64,000 bases of DNA. It comes from an uncultured Lachnospiraceae bacterium. GTDB taxonomy: Bacteria; Bacillota; Clostridia; Lachnospirales; Lachnospiraceae. Under the pieces are notes generated by a model, which was given only the letters and a program-made list of their open reading frames with translations, had not been told where the DNA came from and did not search any database. The stretch spans positions 310,001 to 374,000 of the forward strand of contig CAJTTZ010000001.1 of the NCBI GenBank assembly GCA_910579505.1, given 5' to 3'. Position 1 is the first letter of the stretch, and every line of letters starts with the position of its first letter. Made by a program: the position numbers and the translations under genes. Shown piece after piece: positions 34,643-42,913 of the stretch.

Positions 34643-37102
34643 CTATCCATCCAGTCCTAACAGTTTCTGCGTCAGCTTCACCGCGTCCGCCGCGTCCTTG
34701 GAATACCCGTCCGCACCGATCTCCTGCGCGTACTCCTCGGTGATGACTGCGCCGCCGACAATGATCTTCGCATCAATCTCCCGCTCCTTCGCGTAATCAA
34801 TCACGTGGCGCATCTGCTGCATCGTGGTTGTCATAAGCGCTGAGAGTGCGATGATCTGCGCGTTGTGCTCCCTGGCCGCCTCGATGATCGTTTCCTTCGG
34901 CACATCCTTTCCAAGATCTATCACATGGAAACCGTAATTTTTAAGCATCAGCGCCACCAGATTTTTCCCGATGTCATGGATATCGCCCTCCACCGTGGCA
35001 ATCACCACGGTCGGCATGTCCGCGCCCTCCTTGGCCTGCAGGAGGACGGGCTCCATGTATTCGATGGAGGCCTTCATCGCCTCCGCGCTGGCTATTAACT
35101 GCGGCAGGAAATACTTTCCCTTGTCGAACAGCTCTCCAACCTCATTGATGGCTGGAAGCAGGATCTCGTCCAGAAGCGCCTTTGCTGACGCGCCTTCCTC
35201 CATCGCCTTTTTTGTGTCCTCCACAATGATTTCCCGCTTTCCCTTAAGGACATCGGCGAAAAGCCTTTCCCTTGGCGATGAGGCGCTTTCTTCCTGCGCC
35301 TTTTTCTGCAGACGGATGCCCGTCTCCCTTGGAGCGGTCTCCCCGGATGCTTCCTTCTTCTCACGCAGCGCGTCCATCAGCCGGATATAGCGCGTATCCG
35401 CCGCCTCCTTATTCAGAAGCAGATCTGACGCAAAAGCGCAGCTCATCAGAAGTTCCTGCGAAGGGTTTGCGATTGCCATAGTCAGCCCCTCGCGGATCGC
35501 CATGGTGAGAAAGGCGGTATTTACAAACCCTCTCTCCGGCAGACCGAAGGAAATATTGGACAGACCGCAGATTGTGGCAAGTCCCCTCTCCCTGCAGTAA
35601 CGGATAGTCTCAAGGGTCTCTAAAGCCGCGCTCTTATTGGCTCCTACAGTGGCTACCAGACCGTCCACCACAATATCTTCATCTGTCATACCGAGCGCGA
35701 GGGCCTTTTCCCGTATGCTTTCTATAATCGAAATCTTTTCCGCCAGATCCTTTGGAAGCCCCGCATCCGAAAGCGGCAGTAGAATAAACATGGCCCCGTA
35801 TTTTTTGGCAATGGCAAGCAGCGCATCCTGCTTCGCCTTCTCACCTGAAATGGAGTTGATCAGCGCGCGACCCGGATAACGGCGAAGCGCCGCTTCCAGC
35901 ACGTCCACATGGCTGGAATCAATGGACAGGGGCAGGCTTGTGACGCCGCCCACCGTCTCGATGGCATTTAACATCATGGCCTTCTCGTCGATACCGCTCA
36001 TGCCCATGTTCACATCAAGTATGCTTGCACCGCACGCTTCCTGTGCCTCCGCAAAATCCGCCACCATCTCCAGGGAACCCTCCCGGAGCGCCGCCTGCAG
36101 CTTCTTTTTCCCGGTGGGGTTTATACGTTCTCCAACCACAATGAAAGGATCTTCCAGACCAAAGACAACTGTCTGCCGCTCGCTTGTCAGAAACCGTTTT
36201 TGCGGTTTCCGGCGGTGCATGACAGTCATATCAAAAACCGCTTCCTTCGCCGCCCGGATATGTTCCGGCGTCGTGCCGCAGCAGCCGCCGACCACGGATG
36301 CGCCTGCCGAGATGAGGTCGCGCATATGGCGGCCAAACTCTGCCGCGCCCATATCGTAAACCGTATTGCCGTTTTCATCCAGGGAGGGCAGACCAGCGTT
36401 CGGCTTGGCAATGATGGGAATGCCTGTGACCTCCGCCATCCGCCGCACCACATCTGTCATTTTATCAGGTCCCGTGGAACAGTTTGTCCCCACTGCCGCC
36501 ACGCCCAGGCTCTCCAGCACAACCGCCGCGGTGGCAGCGTCCGTGCCAAACAGTGTCCTGCCGTCCGCCTCAAAGGTCAGCGTCGCCATCACGGCCAGGT
36601 CACAGACCTCCTTTGCCGCGATCACAGCCGCCCTCGTCTCCTGAAGGCTCATCATCGTCTCTATCACAAGCAGATCCACGCCCGCCTCGTCCAGATAGCG
36701 GATTTGTTCCTTATATATCTCGATCAGTTCCTCGAAATCCATCCTGCCCATGGGGGCGAGCTGTTCGCCTGTCATGGTCAGATCGCCCGCAATATAGGCT
36801 TTGCCGCCGACCGCCTCCTTGGAAATTCCAACCAGGTCATGGTTCATCTGGCGTATCTGCCCCTCCATGCCGTATTCCTTCAGCTTGATCCGATTGGATG
36901 TAAAAGTGGGGGCGTATACGATGTCGCTGCCCGCCGCCAGAAATTCACGCTGAAGACCGATCATAATATCGCGGTGTTCCAGAATCCACTGTTCCGGGCA
37001 GACGCCTGCCGGCATCCCCTGTTTTTGCAGATTGGAGCCTGTCGCCCCGTCCAGAAACAGGGGCGTGTCCTTTATCAAAGATTGAAATTCCTGTCTGTTC
37101 AT
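34643..37102 (-). CDS. metH: Cobalamin-dependent methionine synthase, without activation domain
   Basis: Moves the methyl group of 5-methyl-THF to homocysteine through B12. The 819-residue protein has the homocysteine domain (LFLDGATGSNLQKQGM at the start, zinc Cys in NCSTGPD and GGCCGTTPEHI), the pterin domain (VVGERINPTGKKKLQAAL near 340) and the B12 cap and Rossmann domains with GDIHDIGKNLVALMLKNYGF (the DxHxxG cobalt ligand) near 715. It ends before the SAM-binding reactivation domain, as is common in Clostridia, which must use another reactivase. GGAGG lies four bases before the ATG at 37102. It follows a lipoprotein gene. Confidence 0.96.
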   Translation of the reverse strand: MNRQEFQSLIKDTPLFLDGATGSNLQKQGMPAGVCPEQWILEHRDIMIGLQREFLAAGSDIVYAPTFTSNRIKLKEYGMEGQIRQMNHDLVGISKEAVGGKAYIAGDLTMTGEQLAPMGRMDFEELIEIYKEQIRYLDEAGVDLLVIETMMSLQETRAAVIAAKEVCDLAVMATLTFEADGRTLFGTDAATAAVVLESLGVAAVGTNCSTGPDKMTDVVRRMAEVTGIPIIAKPNAGLPSLDENGNTVYDMGAAEFGRHMRDLISAGASVVGGCCGTTPEHIRAAKEAVFDMTVMHRRKPQKRFLTSERQTVVFGLEDPFIVVGERINPTGKKKLQAALREGSLEMVADFAEAQEACGASILDVNMGMSGIDEKAMMLNAIETVGGVTSLPLSIDSSHVDVLEAALRRYPGRALINSISGEKAKQDALLAIAKKYGAMFILLPLSDAGLPKDLAEKISIIESIREKALALGMTDEDIVVDGLVATVGANKSAALETLETIRYCRERGLATICGLSNISFGLPERGFVNTAFLTMAIREGLTMAIANPSQELLMSCAFASDLLLNKEAADTRYIRLMDALREKKEASGETAPRETGIRLQKKAQEESASSPRERLFADVLKGKREIIVEDTKKAMEEGASAKALLDEILLPAINEVGELFDKGKYFLPQLIASAEAMKASIEYMEPVLLQAKEGADMPTVVIATVEGDIHDIGKNLVALMLKNYGFHVIDLGKDVPKETIIEAAREHNAQIIALSALMTTTMQQMRHVIDYAKEREIDAKIIVGGAVITEEYAQEIGADGYSKDAADAVKLTQKLLGLDG

Positions 37103-37145
37103 ATAGCCTCCATGATTCCGCTTTCGGAATCTCAAGTCTAAGGTG

Positions 37146-37175
37146 CAGAGAATGCCGCATTTCAAGCATTATTCT
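37146..37175 (-). repeat. GAATGCC hairpin, copy before metH
   Basis: Arms GAGAATGCC and GCATTATTC (imperfect) around nine bases. It overlaps the lipoprotein stop codon and lies 44 bases before the metH start. It is related to the hairpins at 58731, 62143 and 63938. Confidence 0.5.
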
Positions 37176-37783
37176 TCATAGAAAACCGTATCGTCCGTGT
37201 CAAAATCATCCTCAGGTACGTCCTCTTCTACATCCGGGTTCTCCCCATCCTCCGATTCCTCGTCAGCCGTTTCTTCCTCGTCCTTTTTGTTCAGATAACC
37301 GCCGCCAAGAAGGGGGCTTTCCTCCGTGTAGGTGACACCCTCCCCTTCGGGAATCTCTCCGTGCAGAATCATGATGATATACTGGATGCGTATATTGGTT
37401 CTGTCATAGTATTCCAAAGCCGCCTGCTCAGAGCCCTCGTCGTATGTTTCCCCGTCGTATGCCGCATGGAAAAGGGCCACCGCCTCCCTCATATTCTCGT
37501 CCGCCTCGTCAGCCAGACTTTCCACCGCCGAAAACTGTTCCGGCACTTCAAGTTCCGCCATCCACTGAATATCCTCCGCAAAGGCGTCCAGATACCCCAG
37601 AAGTTCGATCACCGCAGTATCGGATTCGCGGTCGATGGCATTCATCTTGTCATTGTACTCAGCCGCCCGCTCAAAAAACGTATTCATATCTTCCTGATAG
37701 GCCGTCAGTTCCTTATTCTCACCGCAGGCTGTAAGCAGAAAGGCAAAAAGCAGACAGACGAGCGTCATTTTGTATTTTGTCAA
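37169..37783 (-). CDS. Small lipoprotein of unknown function
   Basis: A 204-residue secreted lipoprotein. The signal peptide ends in the lipobox LLTAC (Cys at about residue 20), followed by a helical domain of about 110 residues and a long acidic, probably unstructured tail (from about 155, mostly Glu and Asp). The start codon is TTG at 37783 because GGAGG lies nine bases before it; the ATG five codons on is too far. A good promoter is at 37833-37861. It precedes metH by 66 bases and may be cotranscribed, but nothing shows a shared job. Confidence 0.85.
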   Translation of the reverse strand: MTKYKMTLVCLLFAFLLTACGENKELTAYQEDMNTFFERAAEYNDKMNAIDRESDTAVIELLGYLDAFAEDIQWMAELEVPEQFSAVESLADEADENMREAVALFHAAYDGETYDEGSEQAALEYYDRTNIRIQYIIMILHGEIPEGEGVTYTEESPLLGGGYLNKKDEEETADEESEDGENPDVEEDVPEDDFDTDDTVFYEE

Positions 37784-37832
37784 AGCAATTATCCTCCGAG
37801 TATATAAAAATTCATAAATCCCCTATCTAAAC

Positions 37833-37861
37833 ATAGTACTGATTTCCGCCTCTTTCGTCAA
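37833..37861 (-). promoter_or_regulatory. Sigma-A promoter of the lipoprotein gene
   Basis: TTGACG (37856-37861), 17 bases, TACTAT (37833-37838) on the minus strand, 50 bases before the TTG start. It probably also serves metH. Confidence 0.75.
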
Positions 37862-37875
37862 CCTTTTCTTTCTTG

Positions 37876-37926
37876 GAAAAAAAAGAGAAAAGGAACGGCA
37901 GGCCATGCTGGCTGATCGTTCCTTTT
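37876..37926 (-). terminator. Rho-independent terminator after the HMA gene
   Basis: Arms AAAAGGAACG and CGTTCCTTTT around 19 bases, followed on the minus strand by TCTCTTTTTTTT. It closes the ArsR-HMA operon 24 bases after its stop. Confidence 0.9.
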
Positions 37927-37949
37927 CGTATATTTGTCTGTTTTTGGCA

Positions 37950-38168
37950 TCAGAGTGCGATATCACAGTCCGGCTCCACCTTCCGGCATGCCTTTAAGAC
38001 CTGCTTCATAACGCTCTTTTCGTCCGCGCCCTCCACAAAATCCACTTTCATTTTCTGCGTCATAAAACTGACGACAGCCTCCTCCACGCCTTCCGTCTTC
38101 TTCGCCGCTTCCTGCATCTTTTCCGCACAGTTTGCACAGTCCACTTCAATCTTATACGTTTTTGTCAT
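37950..38168 (-). CDS. Heavy-metal-associated (HMA) domain protein
   Basis: A 72-residue single HMA domain of the copper-chaperone fold. The metal loop is VDCANCAEKMQ, so both cysteines of CxxC are present, and the rest (AVVSFMTQKMKVDFVEGADEKSVMKQVLKACRKVEPDCDIAL) fits the beta-alpha-beta pattern. It resembles the N-terminal domains of zinc/cadmium P-type ATPases, but no pump gene follows: a terminator and an unrelated gene do. Its ATG overlaps the stop of the ArsR gene, so it is coupled to it. The metal cannot be told from this sequence. Confidence 0.9.
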   Translation of the reverse strand: MTKTYKIEVDCANCAEKMQEAAKKTEGVEEAVVSFMTQKMKVDFVEGADEKSVMKQVLKACRKVEPDCDIAL

Positions 38169-38470
38169 TTTCCCGCTCCTTCCATGATGTGTTCCATTCC
38201 CATATTGAGGATGGCGCGGACATGCTCATCATCCAGCGAGTAAAAAATAGACTTGCCGTCCCGTCTGCTCTTCACCAGCTTGGAGGTTTTCAAAATCCGA
38301 AGCTGATGGCTCACGGAAGACTGGCTCATCTGTAATATACCGGCAATATCGTTCACGCACCGCTCTGTATCAAGCATGGCGTATAAAATTCTGATTCTGG
38401 TAGGATCGCCAAATATTTTAAAAAGCTCTGCCAACCCATAAATTGCCTCATCCTTATATGATTCCTCCAC
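38165..38470 (-). CDS. ArsR/SmtB-family metal-responsive repressor
   Basis: A winged-helix repressor of about 101 residues. The DNA helix is in GILQMSQSSVSHQLRILKTSKLVKSRRDGKSIFYSL, and RCVNDIA stands where family members carry the ELCVCDL alpha-3 metal site, with one Cys kept. The last helix DEHVRAILNMGMEHI has the Asp, His, Glu and His spacing of an alpha-5 zinc-type site, so zinc or cadmium sensing is likely. GGAGG sits five bases before a GTG at 38470, which I take as the start; an ATG at 38476 directly touches the GGAGG. It is coupled to the HMA gene and its operator overlaps its promoter. Confidence 0.92.
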   Translation of the reverse strand: MEESYKDEAIYGLAELFKIFGDPTRIRILYAMLDTERCVNDIAGILQMSQSSVSHQLRILKTSKLVKSRRDGKSIFYSLDDEHVRAILNMGMEHIMEGAGK

Positions 38471-38499
38471 AAGCATCCTCCTTCCTCAATTCGGATTAT

Positions 38500-38547
38500 A
38501 TATGTTTACTTGTTCATATTTTAATATGATATACTGCGTTTTGTCAA
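38500..38547 (-). promoter_or_regulatory. Promoter and metal-repressor operator of the ArsR-HMA operon
   Basis: TTGACA (38542-38547), 18 bases, TAAAAT (38518-38523) on the minus strand. An imperfect inverted repeat ATATGAAC/AAACATAT (38500-38519) touches the -10 box and closely resembles the 12-2-12 operators of SmtB/ArsR repressors, so autorepression relieved by metal is likely. Confidence 0.8.
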
Positions 38548-38581
38548 GCAGCTATTTACTTCCATATGCGGGCGTGTGCAT

Positions 38582-38610
38582 AAAAACGGGAGACCAAAAA
38601 AAGGTCTCCC
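38582..38610 (-). terminator. Rho-independent terminator of the chemotaxis receptor gene
   Basis: Arms GGGAGACC and GGTCTCCC with a seven-T loop on the minus strand, followed by GTTTTTA; it begins 25 bases after the stop at 38635. Confidence 0.9.
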
Positions 38611-38634
38611 TGATTTGTCTGCTCTGACTTAAAA

Positions 38635-40350
38635 TTACAGTTTGAAGAAAGACACATCGTCTTCTAAAACCTGCGCCATTGACTTCAGCTCGCCGGCTGC
38701 CTCCGCAAGCAGATTGATGGTAGCGTTCAGTTCCTCCATGGATGCGGTGGTCTCCTGCGTGGAAGCCGCGTTCTCCTCGGATACTGCGGAAAGATTCTGG
38801 ATCACATCCACAACTTTTCCTCTCTCGCTGTTACATTCATCTGCCTGATCGCTGATGACATAAGTTTCTTTTCTGGAATCTTCAATCCCGCTGCTCACAA
38901 CGCCGAATTTCTCTTTGGTCTGCACGAGCTTCTGCTGCTGTTCCACAATAATCTCGTTCACTTCATTCATAATCTGGACAGAGGCTTCGGAATCGACGGT
39001 CAGCTGGTGAATGATGTCCTCAATGGTCTTTGTGGACTGTGCGGAATCTTCGGACAATTTGGATATCTGGGTCGCAACCACGGCGAATCCCCGTCCTGCC
39101 TCTCCCGCCCGGGCGGCCTCTATACTTGCGTTCAGTGCAAGCAGGCTCGTCTCGCTGGCAATAGACGCGATAAGATTGACCGCATCCTGAATCCTGGTAA
39201 CAGACTCGTTTGTCGTATGTACGGAAACTTCAATCTTCCTGATCGCGTCTGTGGTCCTGTCATTGGACTCGCTCAGCTCGTTGATAATTCTGGACGCATC
39301 CACGTCCGACGCATGCATCTGCTCGGAAAGATTGTCAAGCTCTTTTACGCTGTCCGCAATTTTCTCGATGATGGCGCCCATATTGGCAATCTGCCCTGTA
39401 GCGGACTCGATGTCTTCCGCCATATTGACGGCGCCTTTGGAGATGTCCTCTACCGCGCTGCTGATCTCGTCAGCCGTAGTGGAGGTCTGGGATGCCATGG
39501 TTTCCAGATTGTTCCCCTGCATCATCAGCGTTTCTGTATTTTTCTTAATACTTCCGATAATGTTCTGCAGCTCTTCCAATAATCTCTGTACGGCATGCCC
39601 CATCACACCGATTTCATCGCTTCTTTTCAGGATTCTCTCATTTACGGTCAGATTCAGGTCGCCGTCCGCCAGCGAGGAAAGAAGCGTCTCTGTCTGGACA
39701 ATAACCCTCGCAATAGCACTCGCAATCTTTACACAGACTAACAGGGCGAGGACGAGAATAAAAGCGGCGATGCCCAGAATCATCAGCGAACTCTGGTTAA
39801 TTCTGGCATTGGCCTCTGTGGCCGGCTGTCCTGCGAACACCATGCCAACACATTTCCCGCTGGCATCAACCGCCGGCATGTAAAACGCGTAGTAGGTTTC
39901 CCCATTGATGACGACACTGTCAGTCTCATAGTTTTTGCCCTCGTTAATCACGGCCTGGATAACCGCATCGGACGCCTTCGTGCCGAGAATGCGCTCCCCC
40001 GTATCTTTATCGCGCAAAGAAGTGGCGCGCCTGGTATCCCCGTAAAAAAGTGTCACATCCGCCGGGCTCCCCGCCACGAAACTGTCAATGATATCCACAT
40101 TATCAGACACACAGTAATCGCCCTTATAAAGCGTTTCCCCCTCCAGGCGGTACGATCCCGGATCAAGCGCCTCGTAAGCGGCATAAACGCTCCGGCAAAG
40201 ATTTTCCAGTCCTTCCATCGTGGTGTCACGCACCATGTTTCTCATAGTGCCGATTGCATAGACGGTAACGAACGCGACCATGATCACCAGAGGAATCACA
40301 CAAAGCATCACAAGCTGCGCCATTACGCTCAGTTTCTTCTGTTTTTTCAT
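38635..40350 (-). CDS. Methyl-accepting chemotaxis protein
   Basis: A 571-residue transmembrane receptor. Membrane helices lie near residues 13-33 and 190-212, with a Cache-like outside domain between them (DVTLFYGDTRRATSLRDKDTGERILGTKASDAVIQAVINEG). A HAMP domain follows (SSLADGDLNLTV), then a long helical signalling region with the conserved hairpin tip EAARAGEAGRGFAVVATQISKLSEDSA near residue 430. The outside ligand cannot be told. No other chemotaxis or flagellar genes are in the window. It has a structured leader and its own promoter. Confidence 0.95.
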   Translation of the reverse strand: MKKQKKLSVMAQLVMLCVIPLVIMVAFVTVYAIGTMRNMVRDTTMEGLENLCRSVYAAYEALDPGSYRLEGETLYKGDYCVSDNVDIIDSFVAGSPADVTLFYGDTRRATSLRDKDTGERILGTKASDAVIQAVINEGKNYETDSVVINGETYYAFYMPAVDASGKCVGMVFAGQPATEANARINQSSLMILGIAAFILVLALLVCVKIASAIARVIVQTETLLSSLADGDLNLTVNERILKRSDEIGVMGHAVQRLLEELQNIIGSIKKNTETLMMQGNNLETMASQTSTTADEISSAVEDISKGAVNMAEDIESATGQIANMGAIIEKIADSVKELDNLSEQMHASDVDASRIINELSESNDRTTDAIRKIEVSVHTTNESVTRIQDAVNLIASIASETSLLALNASIEAARAGEAGRGFAVVATQISKLSEDSAQSTKTIEDIIHQLTVDSEASVQIMNEVNEIIVEQQQKLVQTKEKFGVVSSGIEDSRKETYVISDQADECNSERGKVVDVIQNLSAVSEENAASTQETTASMEELNATINLLAEAAGELKSMAQVLEDDVSFFKL

Positions 40351-40398
40351 CCTTACCTTCTCCTTATTTTATACGACTTCATCCCTTACCACACGACT

Positions 40399-40500
40399 CC
40401 GGCGTTAAAAAGTTATCGCCGGATCGCAGGCCTGGGCGAATATCGGACATAAAAATCCGATAAGTATTTTGATTGTACCATGTTTTTTTGTATTTTTAAA
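40399..40500 (-). promoter_or_regulatory. Promoter and structured leader of the chemotaxis receptor gene
   Basis: TTTAAA (40495-40500), 17 bases, TACAAT (40472-40477) with TGG just before it (extended -10). The leader of about 115 bases has two hairpins: ATCGGA/TCCGAT (40442-40461) and CCGGCG/CGCCGG (40399-40422). I compared it by eye with the cyclic di-GMP-I riboswitch, common before such genes, and did not find its conserved core. Confidence 0.5.
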
Positions 40501-40574
40501 GATACAATCCTGAAAAAGCGGAAATTTTACTCAAACAGTATATTTTTTTACGCGGATGACATCTGTAGGGTCCG

Positions 40575-41852
40575 CTACGGACGCACCTGCCCGTTTCCCG
40601 TAATCTGATATTTATAGGAAGTCAGCTCTTTAAGCCCCATGGGACCTCTGGCGTGGAGTTTCTGGGTGCTGATACCGATCTCCGCCCCGAAACCAAACTC
40701 AAAGCCGTCCGTAAACCGGGTGGAAGCATTTACATATACGCACGCCGAATCCACCTCCCGCAGAAACTTCTGTGCACAGCCCTTATCCTCTGTCACAATG
40801 GCGTCGGAATGCCCTGTATTGTATTTGTTGATATGGGTGATCGCCTCCTCCGTCGAAGCTACGGTTTTCACGGAAAGAATGAGATCCAGATACTCTGTGC
40901 CGTAATCCGCTTCCGTGACGGCGTGCGCCTCTTTTATATGCGCCTGTACCGTTTCGTCTCCCCTGATTTCCACCTTCTTTTCCAAGAGGGCTTTTCCTAA
41001 GGCCGGCAGGATTTTATCCGCGATTTTTTCATGCACAAGCAGGGATTCACAGGCGTTGCATACACCGATGCGCTGTGTCTTGGCATTGATGACGATGGGA
41101 ACCGCCTTTGCAGGGTCGGCCGACTCGTCAATATAAATATGACAGTTTCCGGTCCCTGTCTCGATCACAGGTACCGTGCTGTTCTCCACAACCGAGCGGA
41201 TCAGTCCCGCGCCGCCTCTGGGAATCAGTACGTCCACGTACGCTTTCAGCTTCATAAACGCCGTGGTCACCGCCCTGTCGTTGTTTTCAATCAGCTGAAT
41301 GGCGTTTCTGTCAACGCCTTCTCCTGCAAGCGTCTCGCTAATCACTGCCGTGACAGCCTGGTTGGAGTAAAACGCGTCCCTTCCGCCTTTTAAAATCACC
41401 GCGTTTCCTGTCTTGAAGCAAAGACCGAAAGCGTCCGCCGTCACATTGGGTCTTGCCTCATAAATAATGCCGATCACCCCCATGGGAACCCGCACCTTTT
41501 CTATGTACAAACCGTTGGGGCGGTCAAATGTCTCCATCACCTCTCCCACAGGGTCAGGCAGGGCGGCGATCTGTCTTAGTCCCTCCGCCATCGCCTCTAT
41601 TCTTTCGCCCGTCAGCTTCAGCCGGTCGAGCAGCCCCTCCGTCATGCCGTTTTCCTTTGCGCGCGCATAATCCTTATCATTTGCGGAAAGGATTCTTTCG
41701 CTCTCCTGCACGAGCGCATCCGCCGCCTGTATCAGGGCGTGGTTTTTCTGCGCCGTATCAAGACGCTGTAAGACGGTCTTTGCCGCCTGCGCCTTCATGC
41801 CGAGGGATTTTAAATATTCGTTGATTTCCACGTCTGTCAGTGTTTTTTCCAT
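40575..41852 (-). CDS. proA: Glutamate-5-semialdehyde dehydrogenase (gamma-glutamyl phosphate reductase)
   Basis: Second step of proline synthesis: NADPH-dependent reduction of glutamyl phosphate. The 425-residue protein has KVRVPMGVIGIIYEARPNVTADAFGLCFKTGNAVILKGG near residues 107-145, VLIPRGGAGLIRSVVE, and the catalytic Cys in KTQRIGVCNACESLLVH near residue 265. FTDGFEFGFGAEIGISTQKLHARGPMGL is near the C-terminus. A GAGAGG lies nine bases before the ATG. It ends the cluster that starts with proB and may be in the same transcript. Confidence 0.97.
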   Translation of the reverse strand: MEKTLTDVEINEYLKSLGMKAQAAKTVLQRLDTAQKNHALIQAADALVQESERILSANDKDYARAKENGMTEGLLDRLKLTGERIEAMAEGLRQIAALPDPVGEVMETFDRPNGLYIEKVRVPMGVIGIIYEARPNVTADAFGLCFKTGNAVILKGGRDAFYSNQAVTAVISETLAGEGVDRNAIQLIENNDRAVTTAFMKLKAYVDVLIPRGGAGLIRSVVENSTVPVIETGTGNCHIYIDESADPAKAVPIVINAKTQRIGVCNACESLLVHEKIADKILPALGKALLEKKVEIRGDETVQAHIKEAHAVTEADYGTEYLDLILSVKTVASTEEAITHINKYNTGHSDAIVTEDKGCAQKFLREVDSACVYVNASTRFTDGFEFGFGAEIGISTQKLHARGPMGLKELTSYKYQITGNGQVRP

Positions 41853-41950
41853 TGCTGCCGTCCTCTCTGTCCCTTTTTTGTCCGGCTGTCACAAAACCCC
41901 GGATTTTCTATGTTTATGTCTGTTTCTATGTCTGTATCCGTCGGAGAAGA

Positions 41951-42613
41951 TCAGATAATATTTGTCTGCGTAATAATCCGCGCCGGGCAGATATCGTGCG
42001 CTTCCCACGGAATCTTATCAAAAATCTGGCAGTCGTACGCCAGCGCGGCGGTAGTAACCTCCATTTTTAGTAAAAATTTACTTAAATACCTGTCGTAGAA
42101 ACCGCCGCCGTAGCCGATTCGGTGCCGCTTCCTGTCAAATGCCGCACCGGGCAGGCAAATCAATATATGCGGGAATTGACTTGTCCAGTCATCCATCCAC
42201 GCCTCAATCGACTGCCCGCCCGCAGGCTCCAAAATCCCCCGATAGCCTGCCGACAGGTCATCCAGAGAAAAGATCCGATAGAACACCATCTCTTTTCCTG
42301 TAACCTTAGGCGCAAACACAGCCTTGCCGCCCGCAAGGGCCTGCTCAATCAGGGGAATGGTATCTACTTCGCTGCGAAAACTGATATACGTGAGAACCGC
42401 GTCCGCGTCCTGATAGCAGGACAGGCCTGTCAGGTTCTTTATGATGCTGTCACTGTAACGCTTACGCTGCTGCGCCGTCAGACTGTCCCGTTTTTCCAAA
42501 GCCGTCGCGCGCAGTCTCTTCTTTTCTGCCGCACGTTCCTTTGCCGCAACAGACTGTGCGCTTCTCTGTTCTTCCCTTTCCGCAACAGTTTCCCGTTTCT
42601 TTTCCTCATCCAT
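41951..42613 (-). CDS. 5-formyltetrahydrofolate cyclo-ligase
   Basis: Turns folinic acid (5-formyl-THF) with ATP into 5,10-methenyl-THF. The 220-residue protein has an unusual charged N-terminal extension of about 40 residues (EEKKRETVAEREEQRSAQ...), then the domain with LRATALEKRDSLTAQQRK, PKVTGKEMVFYRIF and the family signature LPGAAFDRKRHRIGYGGGFYDRYL near residue 175. The ATG at 42613 overlaps the end of the DUF896 gene by eight bases. It belongs to the one-carbon theme of the window although it sits among pro genes. Confidence 0.93.
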   Translation of the reverse strand: MDEEKKRETVAEREEQRSAQSVAAKERAAEKKRLRATALEKRDSLTAQQRKRYSDSIIKNLTGLSCYQDADAVLTYISFRSEVDTIPLIEQALAGGKAVFAPKVTGKEMVFYRIFSLDDLSAGYRGILEPAGGQSIEAWMDDWTSQFPHILICLPGAAFDRKRHRIGYGGGFYDRYLSKFLLKMEVTTAALAYDCQIFDKIPWEAHDICPARIITQTNII

Positions 42614-42821
42614 GCCGTTTCTTCTCGCCCAGATTCGTGATACTCCCATCCTTCTCCACAATGGAGATATTGTCAAGCTGGCCCCGGAGGTTCGCCCGCA
42701 CGTTGGCCACATAAGCCTGTCGCAGCGCCGCCTGCTCTTCTTTTTCCTCGGGCGAAAGGCCTTCGTTCTGGGATTTGTGATATAGTTCGTTGATTCGCGC
42801 CGTCATCTGTTCTACGTTCAT
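42606..42821 (-). CDS. DUF896 (UPF0291/YnzC) family protein
   Basis: A 71-residue helical protein. MTARINELYHKSQNEGLSPEEKEEQAALRQAYVANVRANLRGQLDNI is the hallmark of the YnzC/DUF896 family, small cytosolic proteins of unknown role in Firmicutes that fold as a two-helix bundle. GGAGG lies six bases before the ATG at 42821, which I prefer to 42842. It overlaps the cyclo-ligase start, so the two are coupled. Confidence 0.93.
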   Translation of the reverse strand: MNVEQMTARINELYHKSQNEGLSPEEKEEQAALRQAYVANVRANLRGQLDNISIVEKDGSITNLGEKKRHG

Positions 42822-42913
42822 TCCTATCCTCCCGCCATACATACAGGCTGACCGCCGTAAAACATGCTGCTACGGACCTTTCATACCTTTTTATGTCAGC
42901 TCATTTTCGTTTC

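Noticed and set aside
40351..40574. Cyclic di-GMP-I riboswitch before the chemotaxis receptor gene
   Set aside because: The conserved CACAGGGCAAACC and GGGACGCAAAGCC core sequences are not visible, only unrelated hairpins.
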